In this document: positions 33,221 to 45,450 of the stretch, one piece after another | Layout: the number at the start of each line of letters is the position of its first letter | Numbering within the stretch: the first letter of the stretch is position 1 | From: Pyrus communis | Taxonomy: Eukaryota; Streptophyta; Magnoliopsida; Rosales; Rosaceae | Reading direction: 5' to 3' | Assembly (NCBI RefSeq): GCF_963583255.1 | Contig: NC_084811.1 | Location: forward strand, 17,688,088-17,752,087 | Length of the DNA: 64,000 nucleotides | Made by a program: the position numbers and the translations under genes | The notes under the pieces: generated by a model | The model's input: the letters and a program-made list of their open reading frames with translations, nothing else | Database searches by the model: none | What the model was told of the DNA's origin: nothing

Positions 33221-33526
33221 GTTGCGCAACAAAGCTTTGCCACGCAAGATGACTTTGTGAAACAACAAAGATTTGTTGCTCAAGATGACTTTGCACGACA
33301 AGCTCTTTACTTCGTCGCGCAAGGTGGGGTGATAAAAGCGCCAAAATGCAAGGGAATTGGTGCCAAAGTGTCGAAGGTAAATGTTTTGTGCAACGGTAAT
33401 TTCGTTGCGCAAATTTGTTATGAACTTTATGAAATTTAACCAGAATGCAAGGAGGCAAAAACTGCAAAACAATTGCAGCAGTTGCCTCCCTCCTGAAGAA
33501 TTTTAGATAACATCTCTTTGCGTTGC

Positions 33527-34668
33527 TGATGTGATATAAACTAACATACAAATTAAACCCTCTTTTTGATAGTTGTACTATGTGAAAGTAGGGATCGTTC
33601 TAGGCCGGGGATTAGAAGGGATGCTAATCTGCACTTATTAAACTCAAAAACAGAAAACTAGACTCAAACAACTCAAAACAAGCTAAATTGACTCAAATAA
33701 CACAAAATTAAGTTAAATTGACTCAAAACATGAACTAGAGAGAAGTTTGGATGAAAATTAAACTAAAAAGACTCATAATACTAATTGGGGGTTGTTTTGA
33801 CGAATTTAAACTAAAACTAAGTAGTTGCAGAAACAAACTAAAGGTTGCACGAAATTGGGTGAATTAAAAGGTTAAAGGCTAGCTAGAGGATCCTTTTCCA
33901 CACATGACACATATGCATACAAATCGATTTCCAGTTATTATTCCCATAAACCGTGAATGACAATGCCCCAAATTAATTGTGAACTGCACAAATTAACTTT
34001 CAGATTTTCCTAAATTCATTGAATTGGACTCAGTGACGCAACCAAATTATTCTTATCAAGTTCCCTATATGAATTGCATGATAGAGATACATATCAAAGA
34101 TCATTAAGTTCTATGAAAATCGTAAGCATTGACAAGACATTTGTAACTATGAACTGCATGATACTCCTGCCATGGATTTACTTAACACAATCATGACTAG
34201 TGACTTCCACTACTTATAAATATAAGTTCATAACTATTAGGTGAAATTCCCTTATATTTTAGCATCAGATTCATGCATGCAAACTAAGTATGCATCCTTA
34301 ATCAACATACAAGAATAAGTTATCAATCAAACAGATAAGTAAATCGCATTGTTGTTTTACGAAACAATAACTGAAGGAAATCAATTCATATCACACATAT
34401 GTTAATGGCTTTGAATTCATCTCTAACTAAAATGAAATTAGTTCCACATGTTTGCAATTAAACAAAACCAATCTAATTTAAACATTGAACTAAATCTAAG
34501 GATAAAAAAAACCCAGAAATGCTCCAGCACTCCAATGGCAAATTGCACAATCCTTGGATGCAGGTCACGGCTCAAAACTCCTTGTGTCATTCCTTCCTTG
34601 TTGCGGCACAAAGTATGTTTTTCAGATTTTCTCTCTAAGGCTCTCTCCAATTTTCTACGGCACAAAAC

Positions 34669-34707
<39 letters not shown>

Positions 34708-35293
34708 AGGGTTCATAGCACCAATCCCCTTGGAGGACAAGGATAGGGCACGGCAGAGTTGTAGAGGGAAAAGGTTAGGGTGGTGCGACACTAATCTAGG
34801 GCTTCTAGAAAGGCGTATTGTGACAGGTTTCTAGAAGGACAAGGGATAGGGTATGCGGCACTAATTTAGGGCAGAGGATAGGGCTTCTAGAACCAGACAT
34901 TTAGGCGATTTAATGTGAAATTGAGTCCTCTTTCCAGCTGGAATTAAGGTAGGATAAGATTAGGTTAAGATAAGATAAGATAAGGTTTGGATAATGTTCC
35001 TTCTTTTTAGCTGATTCCTTATCTTCAATGTCTTGAATCAATTCTTCCAGATGTTAAGCACATTCCTAGCCTCTTTTGATCTTCAAAAACGTCCATCCAC
35101 CTTGCTTCATGCATATGCTATCCATTCCAAGCCCAAAACTCCTTTAAAATGCTCCAAATTTCCTTTTCTTGCCAACTTTGCCATTTGGACCTACAAACAC
35201 ACGAAAATGGCTTAAAACACTCTAATAAATAGAAACTAATTGAGTAAATGCAAGGAAATAGGCTAACAAAGTCACATAAATATGCTTCTATCA
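33527..35293 (-). mobile_element. Solo LTR, Athila-like family (1767 bp)
   Basis: Plus strand TGATGTGATATAAAC to ATGCTTCTATCA, flanked by a perfect 5-bp duplication GTTGC (33522-33526, 35294-35298). The layout follows the Athila-1 and Athila-2 LTRs (GGGATCGTTCTAG near the start, TTTTCCACACATGACAC, a block of GATCATTAAGT, CACATAAATATGCT at the end) but it is a distinct family. A single LTR with an intact duplication is the product of LTR-LTR recombination. Confidence 0.88.
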
Positions 35294-35298
35294 GTTGC

Positions 35299-35794
35299 CA
35301 TTAATCTTGGAGGTATATTTTCTTAAATAATTAATTCAATTTTCATTCATTTAACTTGTTTTGTTTGTATTTTAGAATTTTACGAGTTTCTTTATTTGTC
35401 TGAAAACATTTTTGTATGGATGTATAAAAAATGTTTTGCGATGTTCACATAAGCTTAGTTTCTCATAATTCTCGAATCCTATAATTTTGGACAGTTTGAG
35501 AATGCATAGTTAGATGTTGTAGTTTGCAGTTCACGGATTAGAGTTTGAATGCGCTAAATTTGGTATCATCTCTTTGTGTTCTTCGTGTGCATCGTAGTAT
35601 TTTGTATCTAAATCATACACTTGAAGAATTGTAGGGAGATGCTACTGAAATTTTCCTACGATCAAACTTTGATGTGTTGAAGCCTTAAATTACAGCACGT
35701 AACTGTGCATTCTTGAATGAGATAGGACCTTTACTGGAGGCATAAGGTGGCATGCCATAATTGAAGTTTTTGTAAGCCTTGTAATTTTTTTTTT
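35299..35794 (+). other. CACTA non-coding region before the transposase exon
   Basis: No ORF of note. It ends with a pyrimidine-rich tract and TTTGTAG just before the coding similarity at 35804, which looks like a 3' splice site. Confidence 0.55.
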
Positions 35795-37490
35795 ATGTTT
35801 GTAGGCGATATGGACAAACAGTGGATACATAATCCTAGCATATGTGTTGATGAATATTTGGATGCAATAAATCAGTTCATTGATTTTACAATTGCAAACA
35901 ATCGAGGTTCAACTCAAATTCGGTGTCTTTGTAAGAAGTGTAACAACTCAATGATTGAATATTTTGAAATTATTTGATACCATTTAGTCAGAAATGGGAT
36001 GATAGAGACACGTACTACGTGGAATCATCATGGAGAACAAATACAACATGCTTCATCTTCACATATTACCCGATCAGTGGAGGCAATTGAATCTGGTATG
36101 AATCTAAATGAACAATTGTGGACATTATCAATGATGCTTTTCCAAACACTAGTTCAAATGAAAATCACAAAGTAGAAGATGACGTCCCTCCCACCATGGA
36201 CAGTGAAGCATTTGAAAAATAAGAAAAACTATTAAAAAGTGTCAAGCAAGAATTATACCCTGGTTGCAAAGGATTTTCGGTGCTCACAACCATTATTGAG
36301 TTAATGCATGGCAAACTAAAGTTTCGTATGTCGAACTAGTGCTTTGATTACTTCTTTAGGGTTTCAAGAGGAAGCTTCCAAAGGGCAATTGACTGCTTAG
36401 AGATCATAAAAGTGCAAAGAATGTGTTGAATGGTTTTTAGATTCGGCTATGAAAAAATTCACGTGTGTAAAAATAATTGTATTTTGTTCTACAAAAAGAA
36501 TAAATTGTCGGATAAATGTCCTGTATGCAATGAGTTGCGGTTTAAAATCACATCTCAGAATAGAACAATGAAGATTCCACAAAAAGTTATGCATTATAAG
36601 GCATCAAGCAGATGGAGAGGCATGGAAAGAGTTTGATCGGATGTACCCCGATTTTGTGTGAAAGCTGCAGAACATCAAATTGAGACTTGTGATAGATGGG
36701 TTTAATCCATTTGGGGTTCTAAACCAAAACAACAACACTTGGCCAATCTTCATAATTCCGTATAATTCTCCACCTTGGAAATGCATTAAGAAAGAATATA
36801 TGATGATGTCTTTGTTGATAACCAAAGATCTGGGCACGTCTATTGATGTTTATTCACAGCCGTTGGTCGATGAGCTAAAAGAATTATGTGAAAATGGTGT
36901 TCCCACGTACGGTAAATCTATTGGAAAAATGTTCACGTTGCGAGAAGCAGTGATGTGGACTATAAACGATTTTCTCGCGCACGCTACGATGTCAGGGTGG
37001 AGCACTAAGGGTTATTTCGCATGCCCAGTTTGCAAAGAGGACGTAATGTGTTCTTGGCATGCGAGGAAAGTTTGTTACCAAAGGCATCATAGATGGTTGC
37101 CGTGGGACCACAAGTGGCGTCAAAATAAGACACCATTCTTCAATGGAATAGAGATTCGACCAAGACCTAGAGAATGGTCTGGAGATGATATTATAGCTCA
37201 AGTGAATCGTTTAGATTTTGCTCCATTGGGCAAATTTATAAATAAGACAAGATCAGACACTCATATGAACTGGACACATAAGATGAGGTTGTTTGAGTTC
37301 CCGTATTGGTCGAACTTAAAATTGAGACATCACCGCGATGTAATGCATATTGAGAAGAACGTTTTTGATACATTGGTCGGAACTATACTATACATCGAGG
37401 GAAAAACAAAGGACATAATAAAAGCTCGAATTTTGATTTGGAACGAATAGGCATTAGGCTAGGTTTATGGATGAAGGTTAATTCTTTACC
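35795..37490 (+). pseudogene. CACTA TNP2-type transposase remnant
   Basis: 35804-35965 gives MDKQWIHNPSICVDEYLDAI and RCLCKKCNN, matching the N-terminal transposon-associated domain of CACTA transposases. 36290-36640 holds FGYEKIHVCKNNCILFYKK and CPVCNELRF in shifting frames. 36680-37450 is the best block: DGFNPFGVLNQNNNTWPIF, YNSPPWKCIKKEYMMMSLL, DVYSQPLVDELKELCENGV, TINDFLAHATMSGWSTKGY, ACPVCKEDV and HHRDVMHIEKNVFD, all Transposase_21 hallmarks. A gap near 36600, several stops and a late frameshift near 37425 show it is dead. Confidence 0.9.
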
Positions 37491-38848
37491 CTAATAGTAT
37501 TACAGCTCTAATAGGATAATATCTAGTTTAAGAGATATGGTAGAATCCCATAAGGATATCTTATATATGTTAGGATTTACACGATCACATTCCTAATCTA
37601 ATATGACTGCAACATTCCCCATTGAGTGTGTAAATACTCAAACAAATGGCGCATCATGTCTTCAAAGATGAAGTAAGTTCAGTTGATTAAGTCATCATCA
37701 CAATGAATGAATGTGAGTCTCAAATCAACGGAAGAATGCATAAAAGATAAAACTTACAAAACTTCGCTAGGTAAAACCCAAAGTGGGATAAAAAAACTCA
37801 TAGACTAAGGAGAAAAGTAAGAAGTTGCATTAAGTCAAAACTATACATCTTTTGGATGTAAGTAGAAAAGCTCACAAGGGTATGATCAGCCCAGAATGGG
37901 TGCCTCATCAAAACCTAGTTAGGTAGCAAAAATCTAGTGGGAAAATGCTCCTAATCGTAGGGAAAAAGAGTACATTAAGATCAAGTGAATATACTTCTGG
38001 ATACTCCCCTTGAGTTTGATAGAACTTCCAAATGAGAACTACAAGCATTTGCATATGAATAGTTAGGCATACCAATTCCTCAGACAAGCGTTTGAAAGGT
38101 TGACTTCGATAGTGACGTCGTGTAGAGGTTGGCAAGGTTGTCTGGGATCGGCTTGCATGACTTCAGTCTCTTGATGCTTTGCTGATGTAGATGTAGACGC
38201 AATATATCTTGGTGTTGACTTCGAATGTATCATGTCTTGATCGGGTTGATACATGTGGCATAATCTTCATGGATCATCGTAGGGACTCAACGATAGATGA
38301 AAATAGCAAGTACTTCGAATATACTTAACAAGAACTCCTAACCATGTCTAACTTGTGGCGTAGTGAAGTGAGGTGAGTCTTGGAATGATTCAAAGATTTC
38401 GCAACTAAGGTCATATCGTAGACCTCCAAAATATTGCGATATCTCTAACGATAAAGACATTACCATTCAGGGATGTGCCTTGTGTAAGTTTGATAAGTAA
38501 CCAGCATCAACATAACAAATAAGGTAAGCATCACTTCGAGGATCAAGGGGGTTGGATCCGCTTGGGATGCATTGGGATTTGTTCAAATATGTAGTACCTT
38601 CAGGGTGGCGAAAAACGTCTTTAATACCAATTCAGTTGTTGCGTGTAGGCATGGTGCTATATTTTTACCAATAGATTAACAGCGAAAGAGATGTCCTATC
38701 TAGCACAATGAGCCAAGTACAACAAAGCGCAAAGTTGAACTTAGATATGGAATTTCGGATTCCATAACCTCTTCAAGTGTCTCATTTGCATACAACGTAT
38801 GAAGGATCACATGTACACTCAAAGGTAATCCTTCGGGGTCTAGTTTGA

Positions 38849-39049
38849 CTAATAGACCAAAGTATCGTCAGAACAACGCTTGAACTTTAGGTGAAGGCAT
38901 AAACGAGTTTTCCCAAGATTCTTCATCTGAAAATTTGTCTTTAGGTGCGAGGCAGTTTTCTCAAGCTCTTTTAGAGTCTTAGTGAGATTCATGTCATTGA
39001 CATAAACTATAACTCTAGCAATTTGAAATAAAACTTCATAGTTTAACAT
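38849..39049 (-). pseudogene. Copia reverse transcriptase fragment
   Basis: ARVIVYVNDMNLTKTLKEL then HLKTNFQMKNLGKTRLCL: the Copia RT active-site region, where YVDD is expected and the first Asp is replaced by Asn (YVND). Surrounding frames are interrupted. Confidence 0.8.
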
Positions 39050-39991
39050 GCAAGGGCATACTTCATATCCCTAACTGATCAAATAATCACTTGATGGGTA
39101 TACCACATCCGTCAGATTGTTTCAATCCATAAGTGAACGCCTTAAACAAGTTGAGAGGGTGTTCCATGGTTTGGAACTATTTGAACCAATCCATGTAATT
39201 CTTTGGGAACTTACATGTAAATCTCTGTATCTATATCCCCATGGAGAAACATTAACCACATTCGTAATGCTGCAGTCAATCATATGGTATTTGAGAGAAA
39301 CCTTGCACTGTAAGGCATGCGTTATATTACACTATTTCATTCATCTCATTACGCTTCTTTTGCCACTTGTAACACAACAGGGTTACATTGGGCAGTGTAG
39401 AAACAATAGGTCCAAAACGCACCTTGGTAAGGAATTTAACCTGGATTGTAATTTCGGTTGTCCAATCAGTTCTATATTGTTACTAATCAATGGAACACAG
39501 TTCGATATCGTCATTTTTCATTTATGTCAGTAGCTACCATATAAGTGAAAACATCATTGATGATAATCTTTTCCCAATTCCATTATCTCATCCAAACTAG
39601 TATACTGGACCAAGAACTTCAAGTCTCGACAGTAATCCAGATTAATCTCGTGAGATGAAATGATTTGAGACAGTGATCGAGTATAGATTCACTGTTATGC
39701 CATGACTTTCCTCTTCTAGGGAAGTGAATCCTATGAACCGGGTGATCTGTCATGCTTCAGGCCAAGTCAAATTGATTGGTTATACATCGGTGTACCAAAC
39801 AGTCCAATAGGGGCAACTAAACTGTCCAACAGTGGTGGTACATCCTTTGGGGACGTTGGCTCGATGTCCTTTAAGTACGTCTAACCTTGCAGACATATTT
39901 GCAGCTGGTATATGATCTCGTCATTTTAGCTAGATCAGAGGAATGCGTCTCGAGCAACATTCTGAAAGCTAAAATATATCGCATTTGCTTA

Positions 39992-40438
39992 TCATACTTG
40001 TGCGGTAAGGGGATCGAGATAAGACATAGTGGGCAGCGTCCATGTAAATTTGCGTCGTTCTACATGAACGTTAACATTCTTATCTCCCCTTAACGGCAAT
40101 AAAAATGTCTTATTGAAGTGACAATCCGTAATTGAACGGTAAATCGCGTGCAAGGGCTCTAAGAGAGCTAGTGTGAAGGAGAATTGTAAGTGACAAAGAT
40201 TCACATCCTTCTTTGAGGACCCATATTGGTATGTTGTAGCGGCGCAACTTGGCGCATGGAATGCACACCCAAATGCGTAAGTATGAAACGTCATGTTCAT
40301 ACCCAGTAACCAACTGTAACGTCGAATAGGTTGGGTGACAATAGGCCTTAAGGTGGACCAACATATCTGCGTATAAGATTGTATAACCCTAGGCAAAAAT
40401 CGAAAACTTGGTACGTTTACCAAGGTCCATGCGATCAT
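39992..40438 (-). pseudogene. Copia integrase-RT linker fragment
   Basis: A 148-codon ORF. It shows FHTYAFGCAFHAP, AIYRSITDCHFNKTFLLPL, GDKNVNVHVERRKFTWTLP and MSYLDPLTAQ, a segment typical of Copia polyproteins between the integrase core and RT. It has no independent function. Confidence 0.75.
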
Positions 40439-40626
40439 TTAAATTGCGCTTTATGATCACTATGTGAGGCTGTTTGGTGTGAACATGGGAATTTGATGTT
40501 CAATTATAAACCTAAACGACATGCAATACTTATGGAAAACTGTCGATATAAACTCTCAGGCATTGTCCAGTCTTCCAAAGTTTATGGGATAAGTAGGTTG
40601 GTGAACCCTTAAATTAGCTAGGAGGT

Positions 40627-40842
40627 TTAGCAACAATGTGTGTGGACGAGTATGTGACCAGTTTGTTGATTCATCAACCAAAACCATAAGTATTTATATG
40701 GTCCGTATTTTGGTTGGATTAGTTCATATATATTCCATTGAATCCACTGTGAAAAAGAGTCTTTTGTATCTTTGCGAGGAATGACATAGAAATCAAATTT
40801 CTTAAACGAGAGAGCTTTGGGCAAGTGTGCTTGTAGGCACAA
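40627..40842 (-). pseudogene. Copia integrase core fragment
   Basis: FSQWIQWNIYELIQPKYGPYKYLWFWLMNQQTGH keeps the pattern of the Copia integrase segment around the first catalytic Asp, here degraded (quoted in two parts: up to LIQPKYGPYKYL, then the tail). Very decayed; assignment rests on position and pattern. Confidence 0.6.
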
Positions 40843-41776
40843 GATCCTTACTTTGGGTAAGGAGATGGGTCATGGCATCATTGTTTGACCTAAGTGTCCC
40901 AAATGGTTGTACCAAAGCAAGTAAATTGTTCAATCACCAGGCTCTAGGCCGGCCACATGTGGCATGTTCCCTGTTGGAATAGAGCGCATTGGCCTAAAAG
41001 CAAAGCTTCATGCTCAGTTTTGGAGGTGGTGCAAAGATATTCTACTCTATTTTCTTTAGTGGTTTCATTCATGATCATTGTTCTTTCGAATATCCTTAAG
41101 ACTTAACAACATTCTTTCGAAACGAGGAGAATATAAGGTCTCTTAAATGGTAAGTTAGTACCATTCATACAACGAGGAGCGTGCCAATGCTCTTAATCAG
41201 GTTGGATAGACCTGAAGTCGTTGCTAGAGATGTGATTTAGATATAAAGTTAGTGTGCGTAGTATCGCATTCATCCAGACAACTAACTTTCCCACATTTGT
41301 ACCTAATCACGTGTTTAATTTGAATTCGGTCACATTTATACAAGAAACATGATTCAACTAACTCATATTCGAGGACAATATCAATAAGATTATCCATAAC
41401 GAAAACAAACACCAATCGTGAATCCAAGAACATAGAAAAATGTTCACAAAGTAAACCAAGGTTACTAAGGTGGGTTCAACCAACATGGCCAGTCATGTCA
41501 AAATTCTACTCTTCCAACGATGTTTAGTGGATCAAAATTAGTCTGACTATGGTACTCCTCAACAACATTGGTAGGGGCACAAACATGTGTATAACCAATG
41601 ATCTATTCCATCGAGACGGAAGTAGATTATACAGGGTTGAGGTTTGGGATTAATATCCCTTATCCTTGAAGTTTTAGGTCTTAGGTGCCAAGGATCACGC
41701 TTAGGGCATGATGCCACACCATCGCAGGTCCTGATTCTACCATATATTGTAAAAACAAATTGAAATTGGATTGTGA

Positions 41777-42640
41777 TAGGATTAAAAGCACACCACAAAG
41801 TAGCACACAAATGTCCTATTAATTTTCCTTATTAACAATAATATTTGTCAATTGTAGCATATGAAAATAAGGGTCTTTCCCGTAGAAGATTGTTTTATCT
41901 AACTAATTAAAATGTCACAAAAACTGGGCCGCTGTCCCTACTGACCAGCCACCAAAAAATAATTATTAGACTGACTTACACTTATCTAAAGTCTACGAAA
42001 TTTTATATGCAAACCCTAGACACACAAAGCTACACTCACACAAATTTTTGGGATTTTTGGAGTTGATTTGCTATTTAAATTAAATCGAACAAAAACAGGA
42101 CAGAGACAAATTTTTGAGTAGTTCACAAATTAAGAAAAACGAGTTAGGGGAATTGCTATCCACCGCCAAATAATCATGCAAACATGTTATGTTTCATTCA
42201 AATTCCTTTCATTTTTGGATGAAGATGCTCAAGTTGGCTCAATGTTAGAACCCAACCTATTACTCTTTCTTATGTAGTATGTTAAGAGAATGTCGTTTTC
42301 AACTTAACTTAGTCCCTAACATGCAATCTAGAATGGTGTGTTCATAGATTTAACAAGTAGAAATCATTAAGAACGAAAAGAGTTTGAGTCATCACAAGGC
42401 ATCGTAAGTACTAGCGTTGTCTTACTTATCCTAGAAATTGGTTCACATGTTAATCACAATTAACAAGTACTACTCTAGAACATATGTAGGTCCTCATTCG
42501 ACAAGGGCAGGCACACACATATTCATAGCATTAGAATCCTAGATATGCTTACTAAGTATGCATCCGTAGAAAACACATAAAGAATTCATCAATGAGACAA
42601 GTAGTGTCTCGGCTTGGCTTAGGATCGCGGCTTATACCGG
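41777..42640 (-). repeat. Possible divergent LTR remnant of the Athila-like type
   Basis: Begins TGATAGGATTAAAAGCACACCAC and shows the same layout as the window's Athila-like LTRs: CACACAAAT near the start, AGGGTCTTTCCCGTAGAAGATT, a central block of ATTAAGAACG and ATCCTAGAAATTGG segments, and ACTAAGTATGCATCC. No matching end or target duplication was found. This is weak similarity by eye. Confidence 0.4.
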
Positions 42641-43449
42641 AAAAAAAAAGCCCAATTTTCAATTTTTTTTTTCAACACTAGGGTTTGAAAAACCCTAATT
42701 GCTTCTAATTTATTTCAATGCTTTTACTCACAAATTCCACATAGAAAAAATTGCGTAATGCATGAAACATATATATATATATTGACAAATATATAAAACA
42801 TATACAATACATATATCATAAGGTATATATAAATGTAGGGGGTTCATACATCATGTGTGGTATATATAGATGTAGGGGGTTCATACATCATGTGCAATGT
42901 TTTTATGCTTTATGGTCGTTTTAAATATCTTCCTTTATTTTGAGTGTACCTGACTGGCGGAAAACGACAAAAGTCTTTGAATTTGTAAAAAATCCTTCTT
43001 GGAAAGCTGAAATTGCATCTCCAATGTGTTGTATCACGTTCAACAAAGAAAAATTAAATTGAATCAATAACATGTAGATCAATTTAATAAAATAATAAAT
43101 CAATCATAAAAAGAATGATTAAAACGTAATACTCCCCTGATTGAACAATAAACTCTCTTTAGCGCAGTATCAAGAGCATACTCATAATGTATTGTAGGCA
43201 TAATTTACTAAACAATTATAGAGGCTAGAGAGAGGGGGTGCGTCACATAGAGAGAGAAGAGATATGTGTAATTGTGAGGTGTGTTCAGTTCCACTCCATT
43301 GTACCTTATTTATAGGAAAACTAATGAAAATGACTTCAATATTTTTTAACAAAAAACCATGTAATTTATTTAATGGTTAGAACAAAACCTAACATCAAAT
43401 CAGCTCAATAAGATTGGTTCAAACAAAATAATTTTTCAAGGTTCCAATT
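42641..43449. other. AT-rich DNA with a 39-bp tandem duplication
   Basis: Contains GGTATATATAAATGTAGGGG and its near copy in tandem (about 42821-42898, each with TTCATACATCATGTG), an (AT)n run near 42770, and a minus-strand CCTATAAATAAGG near 43305-43320 that could be a TATA element, followed on that strand by GA/CT-rich DNA. No gene is supported. Confidence 0.5.
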
Positions 43450-43915
43450 TTACACCTAACGTCAGCTTGGCCCGTTTACGTTCTCCGTTTTCGCTTCGGA
43501 CAGGGAGAGCAGAAGGTGTACAGATCTGAGTCTCATTTCTCTCTCATGTATATAATTTTCTCATTTCATCAACCCATCTGCTAATCTTCTTCTTTGTCAA
43601 ATCAATAAGCTCCCATTTCCTCTTGTTCTCCGGCTGACCATGTAATTTCCGCATTTTTGAATCTGGATCTGGTTTTCAATTTAGATATGCATCTGATGCT
43701 TTTTGTATGAAATTTTAAGTTTGAATGTTTATTTTATTTTATTTTGATTAGTACCTTTTAGGATTAGTGCTAGGTTTATTATTCCCGTGCTTGTTTGGAT
43801 TTTGATGAAATTTCAGATCTTTAGGAGAATTTTAGGTCGGGCAAGGATTTTGTATATGTTTTTTGGTATATTGTGAGACTGTTTTCGTTTACTGTTTTAG
43901 GTTACTACTCCACAG
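43450..43915 (+). other. Gene-like leader region, no coding sequence seen
   Basis: Pyrimidine-rich DNA with CTCATTTCTCTCTC and CTTCTTCTTTGTC (43530-43600), then CTCCGGCTGACCATG and GTAATTT, resembling a plant 5' leader followed by a splice donor and a T-rich intron that ends TTTTAG at 43901. This is inference from composition only. Confidence 0.35.
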
Positions 43916-44221
43916 TTGGTCGAGTCTTTAAAAGGCATATTTGTGGTACATTTTCTTGGGGCAATGATGGCAAACTCGGCCACCCAAACCGAGCGAACTA
44001 ATGTTGAGCCCCATCCTTTATTGGGAGCACTTGAGAATGTACATGTGGTGAAATTTGCAGTTGAATACTGCTACCTTCTTGCTCTGGCTTGTCAACCTAA
44101 TGGCATATGTAGGGATTGTCTGTTTTCATCAGTTTGCCTTGATAGCATTTTATTTACATCGAACAAAAAACTTTTCCGGAACCAAAAAGAGGTGTTCCGG
44201 GATCTTATTCATAATTATTGA
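43916..44221 (+). CDS. Unrecognised 102-codon ORF, possible exon
   Basis: I do not recognise this protein. The frame is open upstream to about the AG at 43901 and reads LVESLKGIFVVHFLGAMMAN, later EPHPLLGALENVHVVKFAVE, CYLLALACQPNGICRDC and a basic end RNQKEVFRDLIHNY. An internal Met pair (AMMANSA) could be the true start, near 43964. It lies in pyrimidine-rich, gene-like DNA between transposon remnants and is followed directly by T-rich DNA and a minisatellite. It could be an exon of a broken host gene, a captured fragment, or chance. Confidence 0.3.
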   Translation: MVESLKGIFVVHFLGAMMANSATQTERTNVEPHPLLGALENVHVVKFAVEYCYLLALACQPNGICRDCLFSSVCLDSILFTSNKKLFRNQKEVFRDLIHNY

Positions 44222-44461
44222 ATGTTACTAAAATAAAATAAAATAAAAAAAAATATTGGGAGCCTTGTCCATACTGTTTTTTCCTAAAGCATTCGATATC
44301 ACTCCTTTTGATATCTTCATGTTTGTTTCTTGATAAATCCAAACCAATTTTGTTATTGTAGTAATTGCATGACTAACAGCCTGTAGGCCTTTGTTGACCA
44401 TAATGCAATCATACTACATGAAAAGAAAGATGATTGTAGAAGTTCTTTTGTTGCATAAATT

Positions 44462-45450
44462 GTGTAGTATCAATGTTGAGTTTTAGAAATAATGGTAATG
44501 TCAATGTTCAGTTACAGAAATAGTGTAGTATAAATGTTGAGTTTTAGAAATAGTCATTGTTTAGCTTAAGAAATAGTGATAGTATTAGTATTAAGTTTTA
44601 GAAATAGTGATCATACTCGTTTTCAGTTTAAGAAATAGTTAGTGTTAAATTTAAGAAATAGTGATAATAGCAGTGTTCAGTAACAGAAATAGTGGCAATG
44701 TTCAGTTCTAAAAATAGTGGTAATGTCAATGTTTAGTTATAGAAATAGTGTAGTATCAGTGTTGAGTTCTAGAAATAGTCAATGTTCAGTTTAAGAAATA
44801 GTGATAGTACTAGTATTCAGTTTCAAAAATAGTGATAGTATTAGTATTTAATTTCAGAAATGGTGATAATATCCGTTTTTAGTTTAAGAAATAGTCAGTA
44901 TTAAGTTTAAGAAATAGTGATAAAAGTTGTGTTTAGTTTAAGAAATAATGACAATACACTTGTTCAATTTTAGAAATAGTGTGTAGTTTAAAAATTAGTG
45001 ATAACATCAGTACTCAGTTTAAAAATTAGTGATAGTACCTTTGTTCAATTCGAAAAAATGGTTAGTATTTAGTTTAAGAAATAATAACAGCACAAGTTTT
45101 CTATTTAATAAATAGTCAGTTCTCAGTTCTAGAAATAGTTAGTGTTTAGTTTAAGAACTAGTGACAGTACCTGTGTTCAATTCTAAAAATAGTCAGTGTT
45201 CAACTTAAGAAATAGTCAGTATTTAGTTTAAGAAATAGTAATAATATTAGTGTTAAGTTAAAGAAATAATGATAATATCCGTGTTTAGTATACAAAATGG
45301 TGAGTATTCAGTTTAAGAAATAGTGATACCAGTGCTCAGTTTAAGAAATAGTGAGTGTTCAGTTTAAGAAATAGTGATAGTGATAGTGCTAGTGTTCTAT
45401 TTAAGAAATAGTATCGGTACCCCTATCCAATTCGAGAAATAGATAGTGTT
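44462..45450 (+). repeat. Degenerate minisatellite, unit about 20-35 bp
   Basis: About 1 kb made of loose repeats of the form AGTGTTCAGTTTAAGAAATA followed by GTGATAGTATC or similar, with unit length varying from about 20 to 35 bp. AGAAATAGT occurs dozens of times in one orientation. It sits between the 102-codon ORF and the next exon-like block, in a position that could be an intron. No coding capacity. Confidence 0.85.

Larger units (their letters stand above)
33218..37490 (+). mobile_element. Decayed CACTA (En/Spm-type) transposon
   Basis: Subterminal DNA with repeated TTGCGCAAC, CGTCGCGCAAGG and AAGATGACTTTG motifs (33218-33440) precedes a plus-strand TNP2-type transposase remnant (35795-37490). 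No CACTA terminal repeat or 3-bp duplication is visible; the left end merges with an (AT)n tract and the right end is lost at the Copia junction. A solo LTR with its own duplication splits it at 33527-35293. Confidence 0.75.
37491..41560 (-). mobile_element. Heavily decayed Ty1-copia retrotransposon
   Basis: Minus-strand fragments follow Copia order: integrase (40627-40842), integrase end to RT entry (39992-40438), RT (38849-39049) and a C-terminal RNase H neighbourhood (37900-38400), then a purine tract CAATGGGGAA near 37620 and an LTR piece starting TGTTGCAGTC. The 3' LTR is cut after about 120-160 bp, where it meets the CACTA sequence. No 5' LTR or PBS was found. The border at the CACTA side is uncertain by about 40 bp, and the right border is approximate. 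Confidence 0.75.

Noticed and set aside
33158..33551. ORFs with long Tyr-Ile runs on both strands
   Set aside because: They translate the (AT)n microsatellite; the same happens at 34438-34834. No protein evidence.
41559..41810. 83-codon minus-strand ORF as Copia gag
   Set aside because: No zinc knuckle or gag motif can be seen, and it overlaps the suspected LTR remnant start.
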